This document shows positions 43,224-51,386 of a DNA stretch of 64,000 nucleotides, one piece after another. The stretch is taken from contig NZ_CP016033.1 of assembly GCF_001663175.1 (NCBI RefSeq), positions 1,302,001-1,366,000 of the forward strand. Direction: 5' to 3'. A model generated the notes under the pieces. The model was not told the DNA's origin. It searched no databases and worked only from the letters and a program-made list of their open reading frames with translations. The position numbers were made by a program, and so were the translations under genes. The stretch comes from Erythrobacter neustonensis (GTDB taxonomy: Bacteria; Pseudomonadota; Alphaproteobacteria; Sphingomonadales; Sphingomonadaceae). Each line of letters opens with the position of its first letter. Position 1 is the first letter of the stretch.

Positions 43224-44165
43224 TTACCCGTCAATCCGGGGGAGCAGCTGCGCCTCAAGCCGGGGGTAGAAATGTGAGACGGAACGGGTCAGCTCATATC
43301 GCGCCTGCGCTATCCCGGCAAAGCGTGCGGGTATCGGCAGGTTGGCAGCCTCGGCCATGTCGAGCCCGCCTGCGACCGCTTCGCGCAAGGCCTCATCCAG
43401 CCAGCGGAGCCAATCGCGGGTCTGGGAAATGGCGATGCCCCCCCGGTCGAGCGGGCCGTGGCCTGGGACGCATTGCCGGTGCGGCGTGGCGGCGAGGCGG
43501 TCCAATGCTGCGTACCAACTGGCCAGATCGGCATGAGGCGTGGCGGGCGCGCGGTTGTGGAAGACGAGATCGCCTGCGATCAGCGTGCCGCTCGCCTCAT
43601 CGAGGATCGCCAAGTCGCCCGCGCTGTGACCCGAAAGCGCCATGAGGCTGAGCCTGCGCCCGCCGAAGGAGACCGCGCCCTCGGCAGCGGCGGCCTGGGG
43701 CAGGATAACTTCGGTCCCCGCCATCCAGCCGTGCAGCATCCGGTACATGGCGTCCGAAAACCCCGCCCCGTCACGCTCCAGATCGGCGCGGGTGCCGGGC
43801 AGTGCGTGGATCTCGGCCCCGGCAAAGGCGCCATTGCCGAAGCTGTGATCGGGGTGGAGGTGGGTAATATAGACCCGCGCCGCCGCTCTGCCTGTCAGCC
43901 TTTGCGCCAGCATCGCCAGCGCCGTGCCGAAGCCGAGCGAGGGCCCGCTGTCGACCACGATGGCCCCCGCATCGCTCGCCATGATGACGCTGTTGGCAAT
44001 CGCGCCGCCATTGCGAAATTCCAGCGCCTCATCCGCGCCGGGCACCATCCAGATGCCGTCACCGATGGCTGTCGCCTCAGGCGCGTAGGTCCCGGCAAAG
44101 CCCTGCGCGCGGGCCATGACGGGAACCGCCAGCGCGCCCGCCAGAACCCCCCGCCGCGTGATCAT
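43224..44165 (-). CDS. Quinoprotein relay system zinc metallohydrolase (MBL fold)
   Basis: A 313-residue metallo-beta-lactamase-fold protein with an exported N terminus (MITRRGVLAGALAVPVMARAQG, Arg-pair signal). The metal-binding motif THLHPDH is at 101-107, followed by LSGHSAGDLAI and VPGHG as further ligands. It matches the SoxH-like family that accompanies PQQ dehydrogenase clusters. Its ATG overlaps the stop of the SoxYZ-like gene by 4 bp (ATGA), so the two are coupled. The much longer open frame upstream is out of frame with the real neighbour and is not coding. Its chemical role is unproven. Confidence 0.85.
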   Translation of the reverse strand: MITRRGVLAGALAVPVMARAQGFAGTYAPEATAIGDGIWMVPGADEALEFRNGGAIANSVIMASDAGAIVVDSGPSLGFGTALAMLAQRLTGRAAARVYITHLHPDHSFGNGAFAGAEIHALPGTRADLERDGAGFSDAMYRMLHGWMAGTEVILPQAAAAEGAVSFGGRRLSLMALSGHSAGDLAILDEASGTLIAGDLVFHNRAPATPHADLASWYAALDRLAATPHRQCVPGHGPLDRGGIAISQTRDWLRWLDEALREAVAGGLDMAEAANLPIPARFAGIAQARYELTRSVSHFYPRLEAQLLPRIDG

Positions 44166-44956
44166 CGCAGGGTCGCGGCGGCAATCCTCGGGCCGCTGGC
44201 GGCAGAAAGGCTGCCTGAAAATTCCATTCCGCCCGTATCGCGCGCTCGCACCGCCAGATCGCCGGAGGTCACGGGCGCAAGCATCAGCGTGAAGGCGGGG
44301 TCTTCGCTCACCGATCCATGCACCACCATCCGCGCCAGCAGCGCGCCTTGCGCATCGGCAATGGTGACCTGTTCGATGTTGTAGGCCGCGATATTCTCGA
44401 CCAGCCCTGTGTCCATCGGGTGGCGCAGGCTCAAGCGCACCCGCGCGCCGTCTGCCCCGTGCCACACCGCGCCGCGCAATTCTCCGAGGTGATCGGCCCA
44501 GTCCCCGCGCACGCGGCTCAGGGGCGGGGCCGAACACCCGCCGCCCGCCGCATCGACCCAGGCGCCCGCCACATGCCAAACGCCATCCGCCGTCAGCACC
44601 GCCGCGCGCACTGGGGTGCGCTGATCGAGCTTGATGCGGGTGGCCACAAAGGCGTGGGCGGCCAGCGGGGTATATTCGACCGCAATGGGAATGGGGTTCA
44701 AGTCGGCAAAGATCACGATCCGCGTGACCTTGCCCAGCGCGCGGGCATCGACGGTGACGGGCAGGACATGCTGGTTTTCGGCCAGCATTGGCAAGTCCAC
44801 CTTCACCTGCGGATCGAACATCACCGGCGCGCCGCCGAACAGCTTGCCTGCGTGATGCGCCCACATGGGCGATCCCAGCGGATCAGCAGGCGGCGCTTCG
44901 GCAAGCGCGGCAGCAGGGACGATGAGGGCCGCAAGGCTGAGGAGTTTGCGTATCAT
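44162..44956 (-). CDS. Quinoprotein dehydrogenase-associated SoxYZ-like carrier
   Basis: A 264-residue periplasmic protein: signal peptide (1-18), a SoxY-like domain (VDLPMLAENQHVLPVTVDARALG, ending in the carrier segment DAAGGGCSAPPLS with a lone Cys) and a SoxZ-like domain (RVRLSLRHPMDTG). In sulfur oxidation the equivalent Cys carries substrate; in PQQ clusters the family function is unknown. It is coupled to the metallohydrolase gene and transcribed divergently from the CXXCW gene. A copy of the island motif overlaps its start codon on the other strand. Confidence 0.87.
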   Translation of the reverse strand: MIRKLLSLAALIVPAAALAEAPPADPLGSPMWAHHAGKLFGGAPVMFDPQVKVDLPMLAENQHVLPVTVDARALGKVTRIVIFADLNPIPIAVEYTPLAAHAFVATRIKLDQRTPVRAAVLTADGVWHVAGAWVDAAGGGCSAPPLSRVRGDWADHLGELRGAVWHGADGARVRLSLRHPMDTGLVENIAAYNIEQVTIADAQGALLARMVVHGSVSEDPAFTLMLAPVTSGDLAVRARDTGGMEFSGSLSAASGPRIAAATLR

Positions 44957-44969
44957 ACCAAGGGACAAT
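44952..44969 (+). promoter_or_regulatory. PQQ-island dyad motif for the CXXCW gene (site E)
   Basis: ATCATACCAAGGGACAAT matches the best island motif at 13 of 18 positions. A GCATAT/CATATT hexamer follows after about 22 nt, and the CXXCW gene ATG is 56 bp downstream. The site overlaps the SoxYZ-like start codon, so a regulator here could also block that gene. Confidence 0.55.
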
Positions 44970-44995
44970 GTATTCCCGTGCCTGCACGTGTGCAT

Positions 44996-45013
44996 ATTGG
45001 ACCAAGGAACGAG
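44996..45013 (-). promoter_or_regulatory. PQQ-island dyad motif for the SoxYZ-like gene (site F)
   Basis: The minus strand reads CTCGTTCCTTGGTCCAAT and is followed after 21-22 nt by AATACAT, a possible -10. The SoxYZ-like ATG is 40 bp downstream. Fourteen bases are identical to a sequence upstream of the porin gene. Confidence 0.5.
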
Positions 45014-45024
45014 AAGGAGAGGGG

Positions 45025-45609
45025 ATGCGCGCTGCCCTGATATTGGTCGCTGCGGCGGCGCTGACCGGCATGGCGCCTGCGCCCGCGCCCAATGACCCCG
45101 CCCTGTTCGACGCCGAGGGTTACCGCAGCGCCCGCTACCGCGCGCCCGTCAAGGTCGATCCCGCGCCCGCCCAAACGATTCGGCTCGCCGCCGCGCTGGC
45201 ACTCGACCCTGAACGAGACGCGCTGTTCATCGATGTGACGCCGGCAGAAGGCGGGGTGCGCGATCCCGCAAGCGGGGTCTGGACGCTGGGGGCCGAGCAT
45301 CTCACCATTCCCGGCGCAGTGTGGCTGCCAGAGACGGGCCGCGCGCCGGTCGATGCCGATTTGTGGGCCGCGCTCGAAGCCCGCATCATCGCCGCGCGGG
45401 CCAAGGCACCGGGCACCACGGTGATCCTGTTCTGCCGCATTGATTGCTGGATGAGCTGGAACGCCGCCCGCCGCCTCGCCATGCGCGGCATGGCCAATAT
45501 CCGCTGGCTGGCCGAGGGCATCGATGGCTGGCATGGTGCAGGGCGCTCACTGGTGGCGGCAGTGCCCATCGCTGTCCCGGCTTCAACGATCATCGAGGAG
45601 ACAAACTGA
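45025..45609 (+). CDS. PQQ-dependent catabolism-associated CXXCW-type protein (rhodanese-like)
   Basis: A 194-residue exported protein: signal peptide (1-17), then a rhodanese-like fold with FIDVTPAEGG, TIPGAVWLPETG and the signature VILFCRIDCWMSWNAARR (Cys 137, Cys 141, Trp 142). There are three residues between the Cys in this protein. A strong GAAGGAGAGGGG ribosome-binding site precedes the ATG at 45025. It is known only from PQQ dehydrogenase clusters; a thiol-relay role with the SoxYZ-like carrier is an attractive inference. The EthD gene follows by 1 bp. Confidence 0.88.
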   Translation: MRAALILVAAAALTGMAPAPAPNDPALFDAEGYRSARYRAPVKVDPAPAQTIRLAAALALDPERDALFIDVTPAEGGVRDPASGVWTLGAEHLTIPGAVWLPETGRAPVDADLWAALEARIIAARAKAPGTTVILFCRIDCWMSWNAARRLAMRGMANIRWLAEGIDGWHGAGRSLVAAVPIAVPASTIIEETN

Positions 45610-45610
45610 C

Positions 45611-45904
45611 ATGGCCAATCTGGTGGTAAGCTACCCGCTGCACGACGGTGCAACATTTGATGCGGACTATTACCGCGACACCCATATCCCGCTGGTCGAG
45701 ACCAGCTGGGGGCCGAGCGGCCTGACCGGGGCGGAGATCCTGTGGCCCGCCGACGACGCCCAGCCGGTTGCCGCGATGGTGGTGCTGCGCTTCAGCGATG
45801 CTGCCGCGATCGACGCGGCGATGGGCTCGCCTGCGACGGGCGCGGTCATGGCCGACATCGCCAACTTCACGAATATCCAGCCGAGCATCTACCGCACGGC
45901 CTGA
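45611..45904 (+). CDS. EthD-domain protein
   Basis: A 97-residue ferredoxin-like (dimeric alpha/beta barrel) protein with MANLVVSYPLHDGATFDADYYRDTHIPLVETSWGPSGL, the EthD signature, and a C-terminal NIQPSIYRTA. EthD proteins accompany several oxidative systems without a settled function. It is directly downstream of the CXXCW gene and likely co-transcribed. Confidence 0.85.
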   Translation: MANLVVSYPLHDGATFDADYYRDTHIPLVETSWGPSGLTGAEILWPADDAQPVAAMVVLRFSDAAAIDAAMGSPATGAVMADIANFTNIQPSIYRTA

Positions 45905-45965
45905 AGCGGGAGAGGCGCGGCGGCAGGTCAGACCCGCCGCCGCGCACCCCGTGCCTTTGCGACCC

Positions 45966-46361
45966 TTATTTCTGCTTCTTGAGATAGTTTATGATTTCCT
46001 GCCGCTTGGCCGCGTCCTTGATGCCGGGGAAGCTCATCCGGTTGCCCGGCACCAGCGCCTTGGGGTTTTCCAGCCACTTGTGGAGCGTTGCCTCGTTCCA
46101 CTTCAGGCCCGAACGCTTGAGCGCATCGGAAAAGGCGAACTTGCCCTGACCGGCAGCCGAGCCGAACACGCCATGGAGATTGGGACCGAGCTTGTCCTTA
46201 CCGCCCTTATCGGCAGTGTGGCACACGGCGCAGCGGGCATAGGCGGCAGGCGGCGCGCTGGCGCTGGCTTGGGCTCTCGCGGCTTGTTCGGGCGGCGAGC
46301 CTGCCGCGAAAGCCAAGGCTAGCACCAGTGTGCCGCCTACGGTGAGCTTTCGCACTATCAT
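45966..46361 (-). CDS. Class I c-type cytochrome
   Basis: A 131-residue periplasmic monohaem cytochrome: signal peptide about 1-30, haem motif CAVCH (Cys 44, Cys 47, His 48), mitochondrial-cytochrome-c-like KDKLGPNLHGVFG, and axial Met 109 in GNRMSFPG. ATG 46361 follows AGGGAGGA. It is a candidate electron carrier between the quinoprotein dehydrogenase and the oxidase. An island motif lies 66 bp upstream. It is downstream of the TonB receptor gene on the same strand. Confidence 0.92.
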   Translation of the reverse strand: MIVRKLTVGGTLVLALAFAAGSPPEQAARAQASASAPPAAYARCAVCHTADKGGKDKLGPNLHGVFGSAAGQGKFAFSDALKRSGLKWNEATLHKWLENPKALVPGNRMSFPGIKDAAKRQEIINYLKKQK

Positions 46362-46426
46362 GATGATCCTCCCTGAAAAATGCCTTTTGTTGGGCAGGAC
46401 TATGTCAGCTTTCCCGCCGTCCCTAC

Positions 46427-46444
46427 ATTGCACCTTCGGACGAT
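46427..46444 (-). promoter_or_regulatory. PQQ-island dyad motif for the cytochrome c gene (site C)
   Basis: The minus strand reads ATCGTCCGAAGGTGCAAT. The conserved GTGCAAT arm is 66 bp before the cytochrome ATG, the same distance as at the aldehyde dehydrogenase gene. CATAGT follows after 22 nt as a possible -10. Confidence 0.6.
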
Positions 46445-46445
46445 G

Positions 46446-48779
46446 TCAGAACCGCAGCCCGATCCCCACCGTGAACCGCCGCGGCGCGCCGGGGCCGAAG
46501 GCGCGCGGGTCGGAGGCGTTCGGGGCCTCTTCAAGCTCGACCTCGTCGACTTCGCTGAAGGTGCCGAAGGTCGCGAATTCGCGATTGAAGGCATTGCGCA
46601 CCTCGCCGAACAGCGAGACGCCCTCTACCACCTCCACCCGCCCGCGCAGGTTGAAGATGACATAGCCGGGCACCGCCGGGTTCTGGTTCGCCTCGTCGCC
46701 CACCAGCCGCTGGCTGGAGCGCGCGATCATGTCGCCGCCGATAGCGAAGACGCGGGCACCGATCCGGCCTTCGTAATCCGCGGTCAGCGCCGCGCTGTGG
46801 CGCGGGATGCCTGTCAGGCGGTCGCCCGCTGCGACGTCGATCTCGCCTTCATCATTCGCCTCGGGGTTGGCCGGACTGCTGAGCGTGGCGGGCAGGCGAA
46901 AGGTCGCGTCGATGAAGGCATAGCTTGCCCCGAGCCGGAAGCCCCCGCGCTGTGCGCTCACGCTGGCTTCGAAGCCCTGCCGCCGGGTGCGCCCGATATT
47001 CTCGAAGAACCCGCGCCCGCGGATGCTCGATGCGACGAACTGGATGTCGTTCACGTTGGTCGCCCGGTAGGCCGAGGCGAGCCAGTCGAATGCCCATCCA
47101 CCGCTGCGATGGCGTCCCGATGCACCCAGTTCGAACGTTTTGGCGACCACCTGTTCGAGCGGCGGGTCGGCGACGAAGAAGTTGGCGAGGCTGCAAGGCG
47201 CGTTCTCGTCCGCGCAGGAGAGCTCGGCCTCGGTCGGTACGCGGTTCGATTCGGCATAGCCGGCGCGCAAGGACACCTCGGGCGTGACCGCCCAGTCGAA
47301 CTCGACCCCCGGATTGAGGCGGCTAAAGCTGTGATCGCCGTTCAGCGCGGTGCCGATCTGGTCTTCGAGCACGATTCGCGCATGGTTCCAGCGCAGCCCG
47401 ATCTCTGCGGTCAGGGTGTCGGTCAGCGGCAAGGTGTCGCTGGCGAACACGCCCCAGAAACGCGAGCGGGTCTTGAGCGCCACCGGGGCGATGGCGTTGT
47501 CGGGCTGGTCGATGAAGAAGCCCAGCCCCTCGACGCTGCGGTCTTCGGTGAGCGCGCCGAGTTCAGTCGAAGCGGCAAAATCGTTCTCGCTTGAGTCGTA
47601 ACTTACCCCGAAGGCAAGGCGGTTGCGGCGCGAACCCATATCCTGTTCGGTGATCATCTGGGCGAGGAAGCCCTCCGAGCGCGAACGGATCGTGCCGCGG
47701 TTGAAGACGCCGTAATCGCCGCCGTCCAGCACGTCGCCCAACGGATCGCCATTGGCTGCGATCAGCAGCGCCTGCTCCTCGTCCCCGTCATCGCCGACGC
47801 TTTCGAGGCACAGCAGGTCTTCCAGCGCCGGATCGTCCTCGCACTCCTCGATATCGGCGGCATCGCCGTTGAGCAGCGCGGCCTTGCGGCGCTGGCGGTA
47901 GAGCGTCGCCTCGAAACGCACGCCGTCGGTGATCGCCAGCCAGGGGTGGAGGCTGATGCGACCATATTTGTTGCGCTGGTTGTCGGGCCAAGTGAACACC
48001 GATTGCCGCCGCGCCGCCAGCAGCTCGACCGGAGCGACACCGTTGCCGGTAAGGTCGGTGTCGGCGCCGATGAACTTGACATGCACTCCGCCGCGTTCCC
48101 CATCATAACCGAGATCGCCAAAGCCGTTGACAAGGTCTGATGGGCTGAAATCGCGCCAGCCTTCCTCCTCGCGATATTGCACCGCGCCGAACCAGCTGAG
48201 CCCGCCGCTTGCCCCGCCCGCTGAAAGCGCAAGGTCGCGTTCGCCATAGGATCCGATTGCGGTCGTTGCCTCGACGCCTTGTTCGGTCCGGCCCGTTGCG
48301 GTCTCGATCACCAGTGCGCCGCCCAGCGTGTTTAGGCCATAAACCGGGCTCGCATCGCGCAAGGTGGCGCTGCGGATCGCGGCATCGGGGATCAGTTCGA
48401 AATTGACTGTATCGCCGAAAGGCTGGTTGAAGCGCGCACCGTCGACATAGGCGGCTATGCCCTGCGCCTGCCCTGCCAGCGGCGAGGCGACATAGCCGCG
48501 ATAGACGAGGTTGGGCTGCCAGGGGTTGTTCTGCGCGTCCTGCAAGGTGACGCCCGCGAAATTGCGGGTCAGCGCGGCAAGCAGGTCAGGCGCGCCTGCG
48601 ATGCTGATGTCGCGCTTTTCAAGGGTCAGGGCATCGTCGAGGTCGATGTCGCCGCCCGGCGCGGTGACGATGATGGCTTCGCGCAGATCATCGCCCGGCG
48701 CCGCCGCATTTTCCGCCTGCACCGCCACAGGTGCGGCCAGCGCCGCCCCTGCGAGCAGCAGGCCCTTCCGTCGCCGCAT
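46446..48779 (-). CDS. TonB-dependent receptor of the PQQ island, with an acidic extracellular loop
   Basis: A 777-residue receptor: signal peptide (about 1-22), plug domain from AIIVTAPGGDIDLDD through LVYRGYVASPLAGQAQGIAAYVDGARFNQPFGD, and a barrel ending PRRFTVGIGLRF. Residues about 305-336 form a loop with 15 Asp/Glu in 32 positions and two Cys (IEECEDDPALEDLLC, then VGDDGDEEQ). A second acidic patch lies near the C terminus (FSEVDEVELEEAP). It lies between the propeller and cytochrome c genes in one direction. Ligand is unknown; a metal or lanthanide chelate, or PQQ, would fit the context. Confidence 0.87.
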   Translation of the reverse strand: MRRRKGLLLAGAALAAPVAVQAENAAAPGDDLREAIIVTAPGGDIDLDDALTLEKRDISIAGAPDLLAALTRNFAGVTLQDAQNNPWQPNLVYRGYVASPLAGQAQGIAAYVDGARFNQPFGDTVNFELIPDAAIRSATLRDASPVYGLNTLGGALVIETATGRTEQGVEATTAIGSYGERDLALSAGGASGGLSWFGAVQYREEEGWRDFSPSDLVNGFGDLGYDGERGGVHVKFIGADTDLTGNGVAPVELLAARRQSVFTWPDNQRNKYGRISLHPWLAITDGVRFEATLYRQRRKAALLNGDAADIEECEDDPALEDLLCLESVGDDGDEEQALLIAANGDPLGDVLDGGDYGVFNRGTIRSRSEGFLAQMITEQDMGSRRNRLAFGVSYDSSENDFAASTELGALTEDRSVEGLGFFIDQPDNAIAPVALKTRSRFWGVFASDTLPLTDTLTAEIGLRWNHARIVLEDQIGTALNGDHSFSRLNPGVEFDWAVTPEVSLRAGYAESNRVPTEAELSCADENAPCSLANFFVADPPLEQVVAKTFELGASGRHRSGGWAFDWLASAYRATNVNDIQFVASSIRGRGFFENIGRTRRQGFEASVSAQRGGFRLGASYAFIDATFRLPATLSSPANPEANDEGEIDVAAGDRLTGIPRHSAALTADYEGRIGARVFAIGGDMIARSSQRLVGDEANQNPAVPGYVIFNLRGRVEVVEGVSLFGEVRNAFNREFATFGTFSEVDEVELEEAPNASDPRAFGPGAPRRFTVGIGLRF

Positions 48780-48830
48780 TGAACCCCTCCTGCCGAAGCC
48801 GCTTGCTGCGGCCCTCGCTTGTTGCATGTG

Positions 48831-49799
48831 CTATTCCGCCAGCACGACCCCCCACGGGCCTGCGCCTGCGGGGATCCTTGCAGTGACCTTGCCCGTTGCC
48901 AGATCGACCACTGCGACATCATCGCTCGTGCCATTGGCGACCACGGCGCGGCTCCCGTCGTCGGTGATGGCAAGGTGCCAGGGGCGCCCGCCGGTGGTGA
49001 CATAGCCCGTCACTTGCCCGCTCTCCACATCGACCAGCGCGATGGCATCCGCCCGTCCGAGGGCGATCACGGCGGTCTTGCCATCGGGCGTAAAGCGGAT
49101 GCCGCAGGGCAGCACCTTGTAACCCATCGCGCCCGGCGGAGCGAAGGCGATGGTCCGGGTGATTTCGCGAGACGCCACATCGACCACGTGGACGGTCTGG
49201 CCGATTTCGGCCGCGATCCATACCTGGCGTCCATCGGGCGTAAATTCGATATGCCGGGGCCGCGGGTCGGTTTCCATCTCGACGATGGTCTGGCGGGTGG
49301 CAAGGTCGATCCAGCTGACCGAGTTGTCTTCTTCGCTCGCGACCAGCAGCCACTTGCCATCGGGGCTGACGGCAATGCCTTCGGGCTCCTCGCCCACTTC
49401 GACCTGCCAGGCGACCTTGCGTGCTTCAAGGTCGATGGCGGTGGCGGCGGCATCATCCTCGTTCGATACGAACAGGAAGCGGCCATCGGGGGAGAGGAAG
49501 AATTGTTCAGGATCATTGCCCGCCGGCATCACCGCGACCAGCGCGCCGGTCTGGGCGTCGCGCACCTCTACCGCATTATCGATGCTGGCGCAGATGTAGA
49601 GGTGCTTGCCGTCCTTGCTCAGCAGGATCCCGCGCGGGCGCTGGCCGACGGCGAAGGTATCCACCACCGCGCCGCTGGCAAGGTCGATCACGCTTACGGT
49701 ATTGCCGCGTTCATTGCTGACATAGGCCGTCTGCGCGGCGGCCGGGGCGGCCAGCCAAAGGGCTGATAACGTAGCGGCCAGGGTGGGACGACATCTCAT
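48831..49799 (-). CDS. PQQ-dependent catabolism-associated beta-propeller protein
   Basis: A 322-residue exported protein: signal peptide (1-22, PAAAQ), then about seven repeats of the YVTN type (AYVSNERGNTVSVIDLASG, LYICASIDNAVEVRDAQTG, LFVSNEDDAAATAIDLEAR, and so on) forming a beta-propeller. The family occurs only with PQQ dehydrogenases and its role is unsettled. The ATG at 49799 gives the signal peptide; another ATG is 9 bp upstream. It is divergent from pedF. Confidence 0.9.
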   Translation of the reverse strand: MRCRPTLAATLSALWLAAPAAAQTAYVSNERGNTVSVIDLASGAVVDTFAVGQRPRGILLSKDGKHLYICASIDNAVEVRDAQTGALVAVMPAGNDPEQFFLSPDGRFLFVSNEDDAAATAIDLEARKVAWQVEVGEEPEGIAVSPDGKWLLVASEEDNSVSWIDLATRQTIVEMETDPRPRHIEFTPDGRQVWIAAEIGQTVHVVDVASREITRTIAFAPPGAMGYKVLPCGIRFTPDGKTAVIALGRADAIALVDVESGQVTGYVTTGGRPWHLAITDDGSRAVVANGTSDDVAVVDLATGKVTARIPAGAGPWGVVLAE

Positions 49800-49833
49800 G
49801 GCCCGCATCCTACAGACACCGCACAGCCTGCCG

Positions 49834-49851
49834 ATTGTACCAAAGTGCAAT
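49834..49851. promoter_or_regulatory. Best copy of the PQQ-island dyad motif (site A, propeller/pedF)
   Basis: ATTGTACCAAAGTGCAAT is an inverted repeat (ATTGtAC N4 GTgCAAT). On the plus strand TAATTT follows after exactly 21 nt, toward pedF. On the minus strand TAGGAT follows after exactly 21 nt, toward the propeller gene. One symmetric site could thus serve both promoters. Confidence 0.7.
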
Positions 49852-49943
49852 GGGTAAACGGCCACTTGGGCGTAATTTGATCGCAAGGGGCACTGCCGCC
49901 GCATGACATCGGCGCCGCACCCATCAAGCAGAGGGCTGAGGAC

Positions 49944-50381
49944 ATGAACACCACCACCACCGCACGCATCATGCTGGGCGCTGCCATTGCCGCGCTGGCG
50001 ATGACCGCCGCGCCGCAGATCATGGCGCATGGCGATGTGACCCCGCAGGCGGTTGATACCTCCAGCCTGCCCGACATCGGCGAGGCCTGGCTGGAAAAGA
50101 ACCCCTACAGCGGCAATGCCCGGGCAATTGAGATCGGCACGTCTGCCTACAACCAGAACTGTGCGCGCTGCCACGGGCTCGAAGCCATTTCCGGGGGCAT
50201 CGCGCCTGACCTGCGCTATCTCGAACTCGGCGAAACCGGCGACCAGTGGTATATGGAGCGTTTCCGCAACGGGTCGAGCCATGACGGCAAGGTCTATATG
50301 CCGGCTTTCGGCGAAGTGCTGGGGCAGAAGGCGGGCTGGGCGATCCGCGCCTTCCTCGAAACCAAGTACACGGAAGAATAA
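49944..50381 (+). CDS. pedF: Cytochrome c-550 PedF
   Basis: A 145-residue periplasmic monohaem cytochrome: signal peptide (1-28, ending IMAHG), haem motif CARCH (Cys 73, Cys 76, His 77), YLELGETGDQWYMERFRNGS and the axial-Met region DGKVYMPAFGE. It matches the PedF/ExaB type that takes electrons from PQQ ethanol dehydrogenase. The substrate-binding-protein gene begins 1 bp after its stop. Confidence 0.92.
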   Translation: MNTTTTARIMLGAAIAALAMTAAPQIMAHGDVTPQAVDTSSLPDIGEAWLEKNPYSGNARAIEIGTSAYNQNCARCHGLEAISGGIAPDLRYLELGETGDQWYMERFRNGSSHDGKVYMPAFGEVLGQKAGWAIRAFLETKYTEE

Positions 50382-50382
50382 G

Positions 50383-51255
50383 GTGGCCGGCACGCGCAGG
50401 GGGTTCCTCGCCGGTGTTGCCGGTGCGGGCGCGGCTTTGGCATTGGGCGGCCCGCTGGGGGCCGCGCCGCTGGCGAAGGTAAGGGAGCTGGGCCTGCTCA
50501 GGGTCGGGCTTTATGCCGACAACCGCCCTTGGTCGTGGGACAAGGGTGGCGGCGTGCCGGCAGGGATTGACGTCGATCTGGCGATGGCCATTGCCGACCA
50601 GCTGGGCGTGAAGCACGAAATCGCCCTGTTCACCGCTGACGAAGACCTGTCCGATGACCTGCGCAACGTTGTCTGGCGCGGCGGGCTGTTGGGGTTCCGG
50701 CGCTGCGATCTGATGCTGCACGTGCCCTTCGACATGCAATTGTCCTCGCGCGAGGATCAGGTGGTGTTCGTGGCCCCCTATTACCGCGAGGAATTCACCG
50801 CCGTCTGCTCTGCCCAAACGCGCGATTGCAACATGCCGCCGCAGCGCTTTGTCGGCAGCAAGGTGGGGGCGGAGCTTGATTCGATCCCCGATTTCTACCT
50901 GATGGGCAGCTTTGGCGGGGTGCTGCGCGGGGATGTTGAGCACTATCCCACCGGCCACGCCGCCGCACTCGCAGTGCATGATGGCGAGATCGAAATGGCG
51001 GTCGCCACCCGCGCGCAGATCGAGGCGGCCACAGCTGATCGCAGCGGCAGCGCGGCCAAGCATCGCACCAGCCCCCTGCCGCTGATGCCCTCATCCGGCT
51101 GGGACATCGGCATGGCCGTGCGCGAGGACAGCCGCACACTGGGTTTTGCGGTCGAGGATATCGTCACGAACATGGCCGGCGATGGCCGCATGGCCGCGCT
51201 GTTCGCCCGCCACGGCGTCACTTGGCAGGCGGCGGCTGCGACCAAGGTGCTCTGA
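50383..51255 (+). CDS. Quinoprotein dehydrogenase-associated periplasmic binding protein
   Basis: A 290-residue protein with a twin-arginine-like leader (TRRGFLAGVAGAGAALALGG) and a type II periplasmic-binding fold (LRVGLYADNRPWSWDKGGGVPAGIDVDLAMAIADQLG, then RRCDLMLHVPFD). It belongs to the family of ABC-type solute-binding proteins found only in PQQ clusters (MxaJ/XoxJ relatives), thought to help dehydrogenase maturation or activation rather than transport. No permease is present. The start is a GTG at 50383. Confidence 0.88.
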   Translation: MAGTRRGFLAGVAGAGAALALGGPLGAAPLAKVRELGLLRVGLYADNRPWSWDKGGGVPAGIDVDLAMAIADQLGVKHEIALFTADEDLSDDLRNVVWRGGLLGFRRCDLMLHVPFDMQLSSREDQVVFVAPYYREEFTAVCSAQTRDCNMPPQRFVGSKVGAELDSIPDFYLMGSFGGVLRGDVEHYPTGHAAALAVHDGEIEMAVATRAQIEAATADRSGSAAKHRTSPLPLMPSSGWDIGMAVREDSRTLGFAVEDIVTNMAGDGRMAALFARHGVTWQAAAATKVL

Positions 51256-51265
51256 GCCTTTCGAC

Positions 51266-51283
51266 CTAGTTCCAAGGTGCAAT
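51266..51283 (+). promoter_or_regulatory. PQQ-island dyad motif for the quinoprotein dehydrogenase (site B)
   Basis: CTAGTTCCAAGGTGCAAT carries the conserved CCAAG core and GTGCAAT arm. TAGGTT follows after exactly 21 nt. The dehydrogenase ATG is 104 bp downstream. Confidence 0.6.
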
Positions 51284-51386
51284 TGTTGCCCCTGCCCCGA
51301 GGGCTAGGTTCACATTTCCTGATGGGGGCGTGACCCGCCAGCGGCCTGCAGCGGCCGGTCGGGGACAAGAACAAGACGAGGAGGGT

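Noticed and set aside
43224..44864. Reading the metallohydrolase as a 546-residue protein with a long N-terminal domain
   Set aside because: The upstream half is an Arg/Ala-rich shadow of the SoxYZ-like gene. The ATG at 44165 gives an export signal and an ATGA overlap with that gene.
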